Assembly: GCF_002020135.1 (NCBI RefSeq)
Contig: NZ_MPZS01000001.1
Location: 372,001-436,000, forward strand
Reading direction: 5' to 3'
From: Thioclava marina
GTDB lineage: Bacteria > Pseudomonadota > Alphaproteobacteria > Rhodobacterales > Rhodobacteraceae
DNA: 64,000 nucleotides
Shown in pieces: positions 53,914 through 62,165 of the stretch. Below the pieces are notes generated by a model. The model worked only from the letters and a program-made list of their open reading frames with translations, made no database searches and was not told where the DNA came from. The position numbers and the translations under genes were made by a program. The stretch's first letter is position 1. The number at the start of each line of letters is the position of its first letter.

Positions 53914-54678
53914 TCAGAGGTCGAGCTGATCCTCGAGCATCCCGATCTGGGCGACGTGATCGACGGGCCATTCGGTGATGTTCTGAAGCCCGCGATCCTC
54001 GAGCACGTCCGAGCCCGGATGCTCGGCCAGCCAAGCCTCGATCTGCGCATCGCGCGCGCGCAGAAGCGCCTCGACCTGCGGGCGGTACAGCGTGACCATC
54101 CCGCTCAGCCAGAGGTTCACCGCCCAGTTCGGATGCGCCAGCTCGATCGCGAAATGATCGAGCAGCCGGATCACGTCCTCGGCGCGGTAGAAGCATTCAT
54201 CCGTCACCCAGCGGTTGGTGGTGAAGATGCGCAAGGCGCGCCCCTGCGCATCGACACTGATCGCGCCGATATGGACGAAGCGCGACGCGCCATCCTCGGG
54301 AATGCGCGCGCCGGGCAGATCCCAGGGCTCCAGCCCCGGAATGATCCCCTCGGGGCGCATGAAGAGATGGAAATGCCCGTTTTCGCCCTGCGCCATCTCG
54401 CGCGCGTCATGGGCATGGTAGAAATAGTGGCAATGGGTCTCGGTATCGAAGACATCCCCGCGCGGGTAGCGTTCCCAGGTCAGGAAATCGCCCTGCCCGC
54501 GCAACACTTCCGAGACCACGCTCATGCTCGACTTGGCGAGCACGGTTTCGCATTCGAGTACGGTCTCGGCGGCGTCATGCATCTCTTCGAGGCGCGCGCG
54601 CGGCAGGCGCTCGATCGCGGGGGTCGGAATGCGCAGGGTCGGTGCCGGGCGGTGCGGCGCGGGGTCCATTTTCGTCAT
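53914..54678 (-). CDS. Conserved protein of unknown function (DUF6969-like)
   Basis: A 254-residue soluble protein, possibly the DUF6969 family. Conserved-looking blocks are GDFLTWERYPRGDVFDTETH, CHYFYHAHD, GHFHLFMRPEG and RFVHIGAISVDAQG, His-rich and perhaps metal-binding. It lies 86 nt after the phosphatase-like gene on the same strand and may belong to the sulfur-transport operon. Function unknown. Confidence 0.7.
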   Translation of the reverse strand: MTKMDPAPHRPAPTLRIPTPAIERLPRARLEEMHDAAETVLECETVLAKSSMSVVSEVLRGQGDFLTWERYPRGDVFDTETHCHYFYHAHDAREMAQGENGHFHLFMRPEGIIPGLEPWDLPGARIPEDGASRFVHIGAISVDAQGRALRIFTTNRWVTDECFYRAEDVIRLLDHFAIELAHPNWAVNLWLSGMVTLYRPQVEALLRARDAQIEAWLAEHPGSDVLEDRGLQNITEWPVDHVAQIGMLEDQLDL

Positions 54679-54764
54679 CGGGCCTCTCTTCTCATGCGAA
54701 CAGGGCCAGCCTAGCGGCTGACCCCGTCCTTGTCATCGCGACAATCGTTCTAGAGCGGCCGTTC

Positions 54765-55511
54765 TCAGAGCGGCGACATCCCGAGCATTTCGCGCACGGC
54801 CGGCTCACGCGAGGTCTTCAGACCGATCTGGCGGCCTTCCTCGACGGCGATCTCGGCGGGCACGCCCTTCGAGGCGCGGTAGAGCGCCCACATCGCGCCA
54901 ACCCGGTTCGAGCTCTCGCAATGCAGCAGGATCGGGTAGTTGGCCGGATCTTCGACGATCTTCGCGAATTCGGCGACCTGCTCGTTCGTCGGCGCCTTGG
55001 TCGGCACGGAGATCTGGATGTAATTCATCCCGGCCTTCTGGACCAGTTCACCCTCGTTCGGCGCGCCCTCGTCGGGCTTCAGCAGGCTCACGACGGTCTT
55101 GAATCCGAGCATCTTGAGCATCGGGATGCCGGTCGGGTCGATGAAGCCACCGGTGCCGACATAAGGCGTGGCACGCAGGTAATTGTCGACGATCGGGGGC
55201 ATCTTGTCGCCATAGGGCGCCTGGGTGGCCTTGACGGTGGTGTCATAGGGGCCCTTGGCCATCGGTGCCGCCTCGGCGGTCGCCGCCGGAGCCGCACCCG
55301 GAGCGCAGGGGTTCGCCGCTGCGGCCGGGGCGCAGGGGTTGGCCGGCATCGCTGCGGGCGCGCAGGGGTTCGCGACTGCGGCCGGGGCGCAGGGATTGCT
55401 TGCCTGTGCGTTCGACATGGCGGGCACGGCGGCGCTCATCGCGACGGCGGTCACCGGAACCAGAGCTGCGCGCAGCAGGCTCTTGCGTTGCTTCTTGGTC
55501 TTCATGGACAT
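54765..55511 (-). CDS. Secreted tyrosine-phosphatase-like protein with NPCAP repeats
   Basis: A 248-residue exported protein. Signal peptide (AAVPAMSNAQA), then four NPCAP repeats spaced by Ala/Val/Met/Gly linkers (residues 38-80), then a DUF442/dual-specificity phosphatase-like fold with HCESSNRVGAM as the C-x4-R loop near residue 200. Downstream of two YeeE/YedE genes, so a role with reduced sulfur compounds is more likely than protein dephosphorylation. The repeat cysteines may carry sulfur or metals. Confidence 0.8.
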   Translation of the reverse strand: MSMKTKKQRKSLLRAALVPVTAVAMSAAVPAMSNAQASNPCAPAAVANPCAPAAMPANPCAPAAAANPCAPGAAPAATAEAAPMAKGPYDTTVKATQAPYGDKMPPIVDNYLRATPYVGTGGFIDPTGIPMLKMLGFKTVVSLLKPDEGAPNEGELVQKAGMNYIQISVPTKAPTNEQVAEFAKIVEDPANYPILLHCESSNRVGAMWALYRASKGVPAEIAVEEGRQIGLKTSREPAVREMLGMSPL

Positions 55512-55547
55512 ATTCCTCCCTTGAACTTTGTCCGAATTTTCAAAGCG

Positions 55548-56201
55548 TCAGCCGCGCGCGGTCGAGGTATCCCCCGAGCGCATGGCGAATTCGTCAGCCT
55601 CATCATCGGGTGCGCAGACCTCTTCGGCGGTGAACGGGCCGCCACGGGCACGTTCCATCATCGAGCCGAGACGGAAACCGATGGCCGCGAACACGACCAG
55701 CACCGCAAGGATCACCCATTCGGGCAGGCCGAAGAGTTGCGGCAGCGTCTGGGCGTTCGGGCCCTTGCCCGCCATGTAGAAGCCGATCAGCGGCTCGTAG
55801 ACCCAGGCGAAGGCCGAGGTGCCGATCACCATGCCGATGGCGAAGACCACCGCGTCGATGCGGCCCGAGGCGACGCCCACGACCGAGGTGCCCGGGCAAT
55901 AGCCGCCCATCGCGAAGCCCGCGCCGATCAGCACGCCACCGGCGAGGATCGCCCAGAAGAAGAGCGTCGGGATGAAGACCGCGTTCGGCCCCATCCACCC
56001 CATCGTGCGCAGGACATAAAGACCGATCGCGCAGACCAGAACGGCGGTGAACATCACCTTGAAGACCGAGAAGTCGCGCAGCGTGAACTGCCCCGTCAGC
56101 TTGCGCGGGGAGCCGAAACCGGCGGCCTCGAGCGCGTAGCCGAAGAGGACGCCCGACAGAAGACCAGAGGCGACGCCGCCATCGTAGAACGGAATGGTCA
56201 T
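55548..56201 (-). CDS. YeeE/YedE-family sulfur transporter half, longer
   Basis: A 217-residue membrane protein with about five hydrophobic segments and GYCPGTSVVGVASGRIDAVV near residue 112, the Cys-containing signature of YeeE/YedE (DUF395) proteins that take up thiosulfate or sulfite/sulfur species. It overlaps the upstream half by ATGA and precedes the NPCAP protein. Confidence 0.88.
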   Translation of the reverse strand: MTIPFYDGGVASGLLSGVLFGYALEAAGFGSPRKLTGQFTLRDFSVFKVMFTAVLVCAIGLYVLRTMGWMGPNAVFIPTLFFWAILAGGVLIGAGFAMGGYCPGTSVVGVASGRIDAVVFAIGMVIGTSAFAWVYEPLIGFYMAGKGPNAQTLPQLFGLPEWVILAVLVVFAAIGFRLGSMMERARGGPFTAEEVCAPDDEADEFAMRSGDTSTARG

Positions 56202-56713
56202 TGCCAGAGCCTCCGCATCATGAAGGACACGGCGAAGCCCGCCGCGAAGAAACCGATCAGGAAGACGAAGCCGGCCACGGCCAGCGTCGCGCCGCCCGAA
56301 AGCCCCACGCCCGAGGTGCAGCCACGCGCCAGACGCGCGCCGAAGCCGACAAATGCGCCGCCGACCAGAGCGTAGCCGATCCGGCTACCGCTCGAGACGC
56401 GCGGCCCACGCTCGACCTTGACCGAGATCCGGCCCGCGCCTTTCGCGCCCAGCCAGGCACCGATGAGCACACCGATCACCTCCCAGGTGATCCAGCTCAG
56501 AAGCGGTGCGCCCGCTTTCATGAAGGGGCCGAAATAGGCATTCTCGGCGGTCGCCTGCGGCGCCACCCATTCATTCGCCTGCGCCGCGAATCGCGTCACG
56601 AATCCCGAAGCGCCGAGCCCGTGCCCGGTGATGACGAAGGTCAGCAGCAAAGCCAGGCCCAGCACGGTGCCGGCGGCCAGCGGAGACCAGAACGGTTTGG
56701 GGGTGTCCCTCAT
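56198..56713 (-). CDS. YeeE/YedE-family sulfur transporter half, shorter
   Basis: A 171-residue membrane protein with RLARGCTSGVGLSGGATLAV near residue 133, the second YeeE/YedE signature. The ATG at 56713 follows GGGAGG at 5 nt and is preferred to upstream ATG codons. Together with the next gene it forms a split pair. A half of an ArsR-type sulfur-sensor operator may lie just upstream (near 56743), too weak to call. Confidence 0.85.
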   Translation of the reverse strand: MRDTPKPFWSPLAAGTVLGLALLLTFVITGHGLGASGFVTRFAAQANEWVAPQATAENAYFGPFMKAGAPLLSWITWEVIGVLIGAWLGAKGAGRISVKVERGPRVSSGSRIGYALVGGAFVGFGARLARGCTSGVGLSGGATLAVAGFVFLIGFFAAGFAVSFMMRRLWQ

Positions 56714-57040
56714 GGCAGCCTCCCTTTCTCCCATGATGATAAACATATTCAAAGGTGATGATACAAATTGCGAAAGCGCTTTCAACTCGATTGAACGCCG
56801 CAGCGCAGCGTCATTCTCGGATCTAAACCCGGATTCCACCTGCAAGGCGTTCCATATCCGCACCACGGTCAAGCTCGGCCCTCGGGAAAATAATGTGATT
56901 TTACATACCGTTCAGCGCGAAGGCCGCGCGCCCGCAAGGGCTGCACGATTTCGTGAAGGTGCTGAAAGTGCCGTGATCGGACGCGAGGAGATCACACCGA
57001 GGACGTCGGCACACGCCGGTTGCACCCGTCTCAGGGCGCC

Positions 57041-57069
57041 AAAACAAAAGGCTGGGACACTGCCCGGCC
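57041..57069 (-). terminator. Terminator of the glutamate-synthase-like gene
   Basis: GGCCGGG and CCCAGCC pair (one mismatch) and TTTTGTTTT follows on the minus strand. The rest of the 381-bp gap 56714-57094 shows no gene I can support. Confidence 0.65.
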
Positions 57070-57094
57070 TTCTTTCAATCGTCATCGGGCGTGC

Positions 57095-58708
57095 TCACAC
57101 GCCGCTGTCGAAGGGCTCGAACGCCTCCGCCCGCGCGCGTTTCCAGCGCTTGAGATAGCCGAAGCGGTCGTCATCCTCGCGCAGCAGGAACCCTTCGGGC
57201 ATGTAGTGATAAATCTCGTCGCCCACCTTGAAGTCGCGCTCGCGGTCGCGCACCAGCAGGTGATGCGGCAGGAACTGCCCGGGATGGGTGAGGCCCGCCG
57301 CCCCCGTCATCTCGGCCAGCGCCTTCATCGTGTTGCGGTGGAAATTGGCCACGCGGGTCGCCTTGTCGGGCACCACCAGCGCGCGCTGGCGCACCGGATC
57401 CTGCGTGGTCACGCCGGTCGGACATTTGTTCGTGTGGCACGACTGCGCCTGAATGCAGCCGATCGCGAACATGAAACCACGCGCCGAGTTCGCCCAATCC
57501 GCCCCGATCGCGAGCACCTTGGCGAGATGGAAGGCGGTAACCAGCTTGCCCGAGGCGCCGATCTTGACCTTGTCGCGCAGCCCCGCCCCGCGCAGCGTAT
57601 TGTGCACGAAGCTCAGGCCCTCGACGAGCGGGAAGCCCATGTGATTGGCGAATTCCAGAGGCGCCGCCCCCGTGCCGCCCTCCTTGCCGTCCACGACGAT
57701 GAAATCGGGCACGATCCCGGTTTCCAGCATCGCCTTGACGATGCACATGAACTCGCGCCGGTGCCCGACGCAGAGCTTGAACCCCACCGGCTTGCCGCCC
57801 GACAGCTCGCGCAGCTGGCCGATGAATTCCATCATCTCGAGCGGAGTCGAGAAGGCCGAATGCGAGGCGGGCGAGATGCAGTCCACCCCCATCGGAATGT
57901 CGCGGGCCTCGGCGATCTCGGGCGTGATCTTGGCCGCCGGGAGCATCCCTCCATGCCCGGGCTTGGCGCCCTGGCTCAGCTTCACCTCGATCATCTTCAC
58001 CTGATCGTCCTGCGCCCGCATCGCGAATTTCTCGGGGTTGAAACTGCCATCATGGTTGCGACAGCCGAAATAGCCCGAGCCGACCTCGTAGATCAGATCG
58101 CCCCCGCCTTCGCGGTGGTAGCGCGAGATGCCGCCCTCACCGGTGTCATGGGCAAATCCCCCCGCCTTCGCGCCCTTGTTGAGCGCCATGATCGCATTGG
58201 CCGAGAGCGCCCCGAAACTCATCGCCGAGATATTGTAGATCGAGGCCTTGTAGGGCTGCTTGCAGTCGGGCCCGCCGATCTCGACGCGGAAATCGCTATC
58301 CTCGATATGGCGCGGCTTCACCGAATGGGTGATCCACTGATAGCCCGATTCCGACACGCGAATGCGGGTGCCGAAGGGCTTGGCGTCCTCGATATCCTTG
58401 GCGCGCTGATAGACGATGGTGCGGGTGGCGCGCGAGAACGGCACCTCCTCGTCATCGCCCTCGATCAGATATTGCCGGATCTCGGGGCGGATCTCCTCGA
58501 AGAAGAAGCGCAGATGGCCGAGGATCGGATAGTTGCGGGTGATGGCGTGCTTGGTCTGGATCAGGTCGTAGATCCCGACGAACGTCAAAAACCCGAAGAT
58601 GATGGCTGCGATCAAAAACCAGTCGGTCAGGATCAGGCCGGAAAGCGCGCCGAGTGTCAGAAGAGCCGACAGGGCGAGTGGCGAAAACCGTATGAAACGC
58701 GTGAACAT
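57095..58708 (-). CDS. Membrane-anchored FMN-binding glutamate-synthase-family protein
   Basis: A 537-residue protein. Two N-terminal membrane segments (LALSALLTLGALSGLILTDW; FLIAAIIFGFLTFVGIYDLI) precede a GltB alpha-subunit-like barrel: ISAMSFGALSANAIMALNKG, KLSQGAKPGHGGMLPAAKIT, VDGKEGGTGAAPLEFANHMG, and the Cys cluster region CIQAQSCHTNKCPTGV. No amidotransferase domain. Reaction unknown; stand-alone members may act as other FMN oxidoreductases. Confidence 0.88.
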   Translation of the reverse strand: MFTRFIRFSPLALSALLTLGALSGLILTDWFLIAAIIFGFLTFVGIYDLIQTKHAITRNYPILGHLRFFFEEIRPEIRQYLIEGDDEEVPFSRATRTIVYQRAKDIEDAKPFGTRIRVSESGYQWITHSVKPRHIEDSDFRVEIGGPDCKQPYKASIYNISAMSFGALSANAIMALNKGAKAGGFAHDTGEGGISRYHREGGGDLIYEVGSGYFGCRNHDGSFNPEKFAMRAQDDQVKMIEVKLSQGAKPGHGGMLPAAKITPEIAEARDIPMGVDCISPASHSAFSTPLEMMEFIGQLRELSGGKPVGFKLCVGHRREFMCIVKAMLETGIVPDFIVVDGKEGGTGAAPLEFANHMGFPLVEGLSFVHNTLRGAGLRDKVKIGASGKLVTAFHLAKVLAIGADWANSARGFMFAIGCIQAQSCHTNKCPTGVTTQDPVRQRALVVPDKATRVANFHRNTMKALAEMTGAAGLTHPGQFLPHHLLVRDRERDFKVGDEIYHYMPEGFLLREDDDRFGYLKRWKRARAEAFEPFDSGV

Positions 58709-58784
58709 GCCCCCTCCCCGGGGTTGTTATCGTTTGTTCCTGCGCGGCCAGTCTAGCGCGCGACGTCTCTATGTCGAGGGAGAG

Positions 58785-59576
58785 TTAGGCCCGCAACCCC
58801 CGATCGAACCAGAGCGCGGCTTCGAGCGCGTCGAGCCCGTCGGTCAGAGCTGCCGGGCCCGGTTGCAGGATCAGGGTCGATTTGACCTCGTGGAGGCGAT
58901 TTCGCGCAACAGCCGGCACGTCTTGCCAACCGGGTCTTGCGCAAACTTTCTCGGGCCGGAATTTCTTGCCGCACCACGAGCCCACGATGACCTCGGGCGC
59001 CGCCGCAATCACTTGTTCGGGAGTGACGATGCGATCCTTCGCCTTGCCCTCTCTCGCCCGCTCCGCGAACACGTCCTGCCCGCCCGCGATTTCGATCAGC
59101 TCCGACACCCAGCCCACGGCGGAGATCAGCGGCTCGTCCCATTCCTCGAACCAGACGCGCGGGCGATAGGGGCGCGGTTTCGCGGCGATCGCGGCGAGCC
59201 GGGCCTCGTAACCTGCGGAAAGGGTGTCGGCGCGCTCCGGGCAGCCCACAAGTGCTCCGAGCGTGCGGATCATGTCGAGGATCCCCGCGATCGAGCGCTG
59301 GTTGAACGCATGTACCGCGATCCCTTCGCGCACCAGCCCCGCGACGATCTCGGCCTGAAGGTCCGAGAAGGTCAGCACGAGGTCCGGCTCCAGCGCGAGG
59401 ATCTTCGGCAGGTCGGCGGAGATGAAAGCCGAGACGCGCGGCTTTTCGAGGCGCACGCGTTTGGGGCGCACCGCATAGCCCGAGACACCGACGATGCGCA
59501 CCTCCTCACCCAGCAGATAGAGGGTCTCGACCGTCTCCTCGGTCAGACAGACGATGCGTTCGGGCGGGAAAGCCAT
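58785..59576 (-). CDS. BtuF/cobalamin-binding-like protein without signal peptide
   Basis: A 263-residue periplasmic-binding-protein fold (FERIV-type start MAFPPERIVCLTEETVETLY, VSGYAVRPKR, WFEEWDEPLISAVGWVSELI near residue 157). No signal peptide precedes it, so it may act in the cytoplasm, e.g. in corrinoid salvage, or be exported in another way. The ATG overlaps the ATPase stop (ATGA), so it is the last gene of the uptake operon. Confidence 0.82.
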   Translation of the reverse strand: MAFPPERIVCLTEETVETLYLLGEEVRIVGVSGYAVRPKRVRLEKPRVSAFISADLPKILALEPDLVLTFSDLQAEIVAGLVREGIAVHAFNQRSIAGILDMIRTLGALVGCPERADTLSAGYEARLAAIAAKPRPYRPRVWFEEWDEPLISAVGWVSELIEIAGGQDVFAERAREGKAKDRIVTPEQVIAAAPEVIVGSWCGKKFRPEKVCARPGWQDVPAVARNRLHEVKSTLILQPGPAALTDGLDALEAALWFDRGLRA

Positions 59577-60325
59577 CAGATCCCCAGCGTGGAAAGCGGT
59601 TGGAAAACAGGGCCTTCCGGCGTGATCCTGAAATGCGCGCGGATGTGGAAGACCTCGGCCAGAAGCTGTTCGGTCAGAACCTCCTGCGGTTTGCCATCCG
59701 CCACAAGCCGCCCGCGATCCATCACCCAAAGGCGCGTGCAATGACGCGCGGCCAGCCCCAGATCGTGCAAGGAGGTCACGACCGCCCCGCCCGCGCGCGC
59801 ATGGGCCTCGAAGACCTCCATCGTCGCGATCTGCGCCGCCGGATCGAGCCCCGCGATCGGCTCGTCGGCAAGGATCAGCGGGCTTTCCTGCGCGAGGGCG
59901 CGGGCGATCAGAACCTGGGCCTGCTCGCCCCCCGACAGATGCGTGGCCGTGCGGTCACGATAGGTCTCGAGCCCCATGCGGCGCAGCGCCTCTTCGACCG
60001 CAGCCGCACCCGCCCCTTGCGTATCGCGCCCATGCGGCAGACGCCCCAGCGCCACCAGTTCGGCCACCGACAGCCCCCAGGCGATCTCACGCGCCTGCGG
60101 CAGCCAGGCGGCGGCCCGCGCCCGTGCCATCGGGTCGAGACCGGCCAGAGAGCTTCGCCCTCTCGCGGCGATCAGCCCAAGCGCGCCGCGCATCAGAGAG
60201 GTCTTGCCCGCTCCGTTCGGCCCGATCAGGCCGATCAACTCGCCCGCGTCGACCTGCGCCGAGACGCTGTCGACTACTGGGCACTGGCCGCGTAAGACGG
60301 AGAGGTTGTCGAGCTCCAGCATCAT
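59576..60325 (-). CDS. ABC transporter ATPase, BtuD/FecE type
   Basis: A 249-residue ATPase. Walker A GLIGPNGAGKTSLM near residue 36, signature LSGGEQAQVLIARAL near 130, Walker B PLILADEPIAGLDP. It belongs to the cobalamin/iron-siderophore class by neighbours and sequence. Confidence 0.92.
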   Translation of the reverse strand: MMLELDNLSVLRGQCPVVDSVSAQVDAGELIGLIGPNGAGKTSLMRGALGLIAARGRSSLAGLDPMARARAAAWLPQAREIAWGLSVAELVALGRLPHGRDTQGAGAAAVEEALRRMGLETYRDRTATHLSGGEQAQVLIARALAQESPLILADEPIAGLDPAAQIATMEVFEAHARAGGAVVTSLHDLGLAARHCTRLWVMDRGRLVADGKPQEVLTEQLLAEVFHIRAHFRITPEGPVFQPLSTLGI

Positions 60326-61305
60326 CCCTCGCGCCCCATCTTGCGGATCATCGACAGGAAGAACGGTGCGCCCACCAGCGCGGTGAGCACGCCCAGTTTC
60401 AGATCACGCTCGGGCGCGATCACCCGCGTCGCGATATCGGCGAGCGTCAGCATCGCCGCCCCGCCAAGCGCAGAGGCGGGAAGCAGCCGCGACGGGCGCG
60501 CCCCCACGGGCTTGCGCAGCAGGTGCGGCACGACGAGGCCGACGAAACCGATCGCTCCGGCCACTGCCGTCGCCGCGCCGACCATGAGCGCCGTGCCCAA
60601 GACGATCTGAAGCCGTAGCTTCTTCAATGAGATCCCCATCGAGGCCGCCGCATCCTCGCCCAGGCTCAGCGCATCGAGCCCCGCACCCGCGCGCAGCAGG
60701 ATCGCGGCACCGACGATCAGGAAGGGCAGCGCCAGCGCCACATGGGTCATCGAGCGATCGGCAAGCGATCCCATCATCCAGAACACGATCTCGGCCGCCG
60801 CATACGGCGAGGGCGCAAGGTTCAGGACCAGCGCGGTCGCCGCCGCCGCGAGCGCCGAGACCGCGATACCCGCGAGGATCAACACCAGTGCCCGCCCCTC
60901 GCGCCCGGCAAGGATCAGGATCAGCGCCACCGCGACACCCGCTCCCGCCAGCGCGGCAAGCGGCAGCGCCAGAGCGAAAATCGCGTAAAGCCCCGTCTGG
61001 ATCGCGATCACCGCCCCCAAGGCGGCCCCGGCGGAGGTGCCGATCAACCCCGGCTCGGCCAGCGGGTTGCGCAGAAAGCCCTGCATCGCCGCGCCCGACA
61101 ACCCGAGCGCCGCCCCGACCCCCAGTCCCAGAAGCGCACGCGGCAGGCGCAGCTCGCGCATCACCAGCCCCGCAGCCCCGTCGCCGGAGATCAGTGCCGA
61201 GAGCCCTTGCAGCGGCGAAATGCCCGACGGGCCGATCAGCAGCGAGGCAAGAAACAGCGTCGCGCAGGCCACGGATAGCCATATGAGGATCGCACGATAA
61301 CTCAT
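60322..61305 (-). CDS. FecCD/BtuC-type permease
   Basis: A 327-residue inner-membrane permease with about ten helices. EPGLIGTSAGAALGAVIAIQ near residue 85, GAIGFVGLVVPHLLRKPVGA near 265 and DIATRVIAPERDLKLGVLTA near 290 are the hallmarks. Overlaps both neighbours. Confidence 0.93.
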   Translation of the reverse strand: MSYRAILIWLSVACATLFLASLLIGPSGISPLQGLSALISGDGAAGLVMRELRLPRALLGLGVGAALGLSGAAMQGFLRNPLAEPGLIGTSAGAALGAVIAIQTGLYAIFALALPLAALAGAGVAVALILILAGREGRALVLILAGIAVSALAAAATALVLNLAPSPYAAAEIVFWMMGSLADRSMTHVALALPFLIVGAAILLRAGAGLDALSLGEDAAASMGISLKKLRLQIVLGTALMVGAATAVAGAIGFVGLVVPHLLRKPVGARPSRLLPASALGGAAMLTLADIATRVIAPERDLKLGVLTALVGAPFFLSMIRKMGREG

Positions 61306-62165
61306 TGCGTCAGCTCCTCTTTCTCGATCTGTCGCCCGAGCGCCGCCAGCTCCGCCACCGCTGTCAACATCGCAGGCGCCCCGCAGGTCCAGCTCGCATC
61401 GCGCAACCCCCGCACGACCGGCAGGTCGCGCAGCACCGGATGCGCGAGCACCTCCTGCGCGCGGCTCGTGCCTTGCCCTTTCATCGAGCCGCCGACGACC
61501 ACCAGATCGGGGCGGTCCATCACCAGATCCTCCAGCGGCAGACGCCCGCCCCAGTCCAGCCCCGGCCCGCTCACGACATTGGAAAACCCCGCCATTTCGA
61601 GGATTTGACCTTCGAGCGTGCGCGGCCCGTAACCATAGCCCGAGGGCCCGATGATCGCCGCGCGCAACCCCGGCGCGGGTTTCTCGATCGCGGCCAGTCG
61701 CGCATCGAAATCGGCCAACATCTTCGCGGCGCGATCGGGATGCCCCAGCAACTCGCCCGTCGTCGCAATCCGCGCGCGGATCTCGGGCAACGAGGTGCCG
61801 GGCGGGAGCTGCTCGACCTCGATGCCAAGGGTGCGCAGCATTCGGATCGTGTCGGGGTTCGACCAGGTATCGGCCAGCACCAGATCGGGATGGAGGATCG
61901 AGATTTCCTCGGCACGCCCGTAGTTTAGAGGATAGTCTTCAGCCTGTTTCCAAGACACAGACATCGTCGGATCGGTCGCGAAATGGCTGAGCGAGACGAT
62001 CTGGTCCGGATCGGCCAGCGCCAGCGCCAGCTGATCCGTGCAAAGGTTCATGGAAACGACGCGCGCGGGTTCCTCAGCCCAAGCGGACGTCGCCGCCCCA
62101 AGGGCGGCAAAAAGGGCGGCCAGAGCCGCCCCTTTCAGGTCAGAACCGCGCACGCAGCCCCACAT
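61302..62165 (-). CDS. Periplasmic corrinoid/iron-binding protein (BtuF/FepB type)
   Basis: A protein of about 287 residues with a signal sequence (LAALFAALGAATSAWA) and the family blocks VVSMNLCTDQLALALADPDQ, SLSHFATDPTM, HPDLVLADTWSNPDTIRML and PSGYGYGPRTLEGQILEMAG. Start unclear: ATG 62165, GTG 62174 or GTG 62153, all inside the end of the receptor gene. Delivers the ligand to the permease next to it. Confidence 0.85.
   Translation of the reverse strand: MWGCVRGSDLKGAALAALFAALGAATSAWAEEPARVVSMNLCTDQLALALADPDQIVSLSHFATDPTMSVSWKQAEDYPLNYGRAEEISILHPDLVLADTWSNPDTIRMLRTLGIEVEQLPPGTSLPEIRARIATTGELLGHPDRAAKMLADFDARLAAIEKPAPGLRAAIIGPSGYGYGPRTLEGQILEMAGFSNVVSGPGLDWGGRLPLEDLVMDRPDLVVVGGSMKGQGTSRAQEVLAHPVLRDLPVVRGLRDASWTCGAPAMLTAVAELAALGRQIEKEELTQ

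Noticed and set aside
56730-56765. ArsR-type (SqrR/BigR) operator before the YeeE/YedE genes
   Set aside because: Only one half (ATATTC) is present; the inverted partner is missing at the expected distance.
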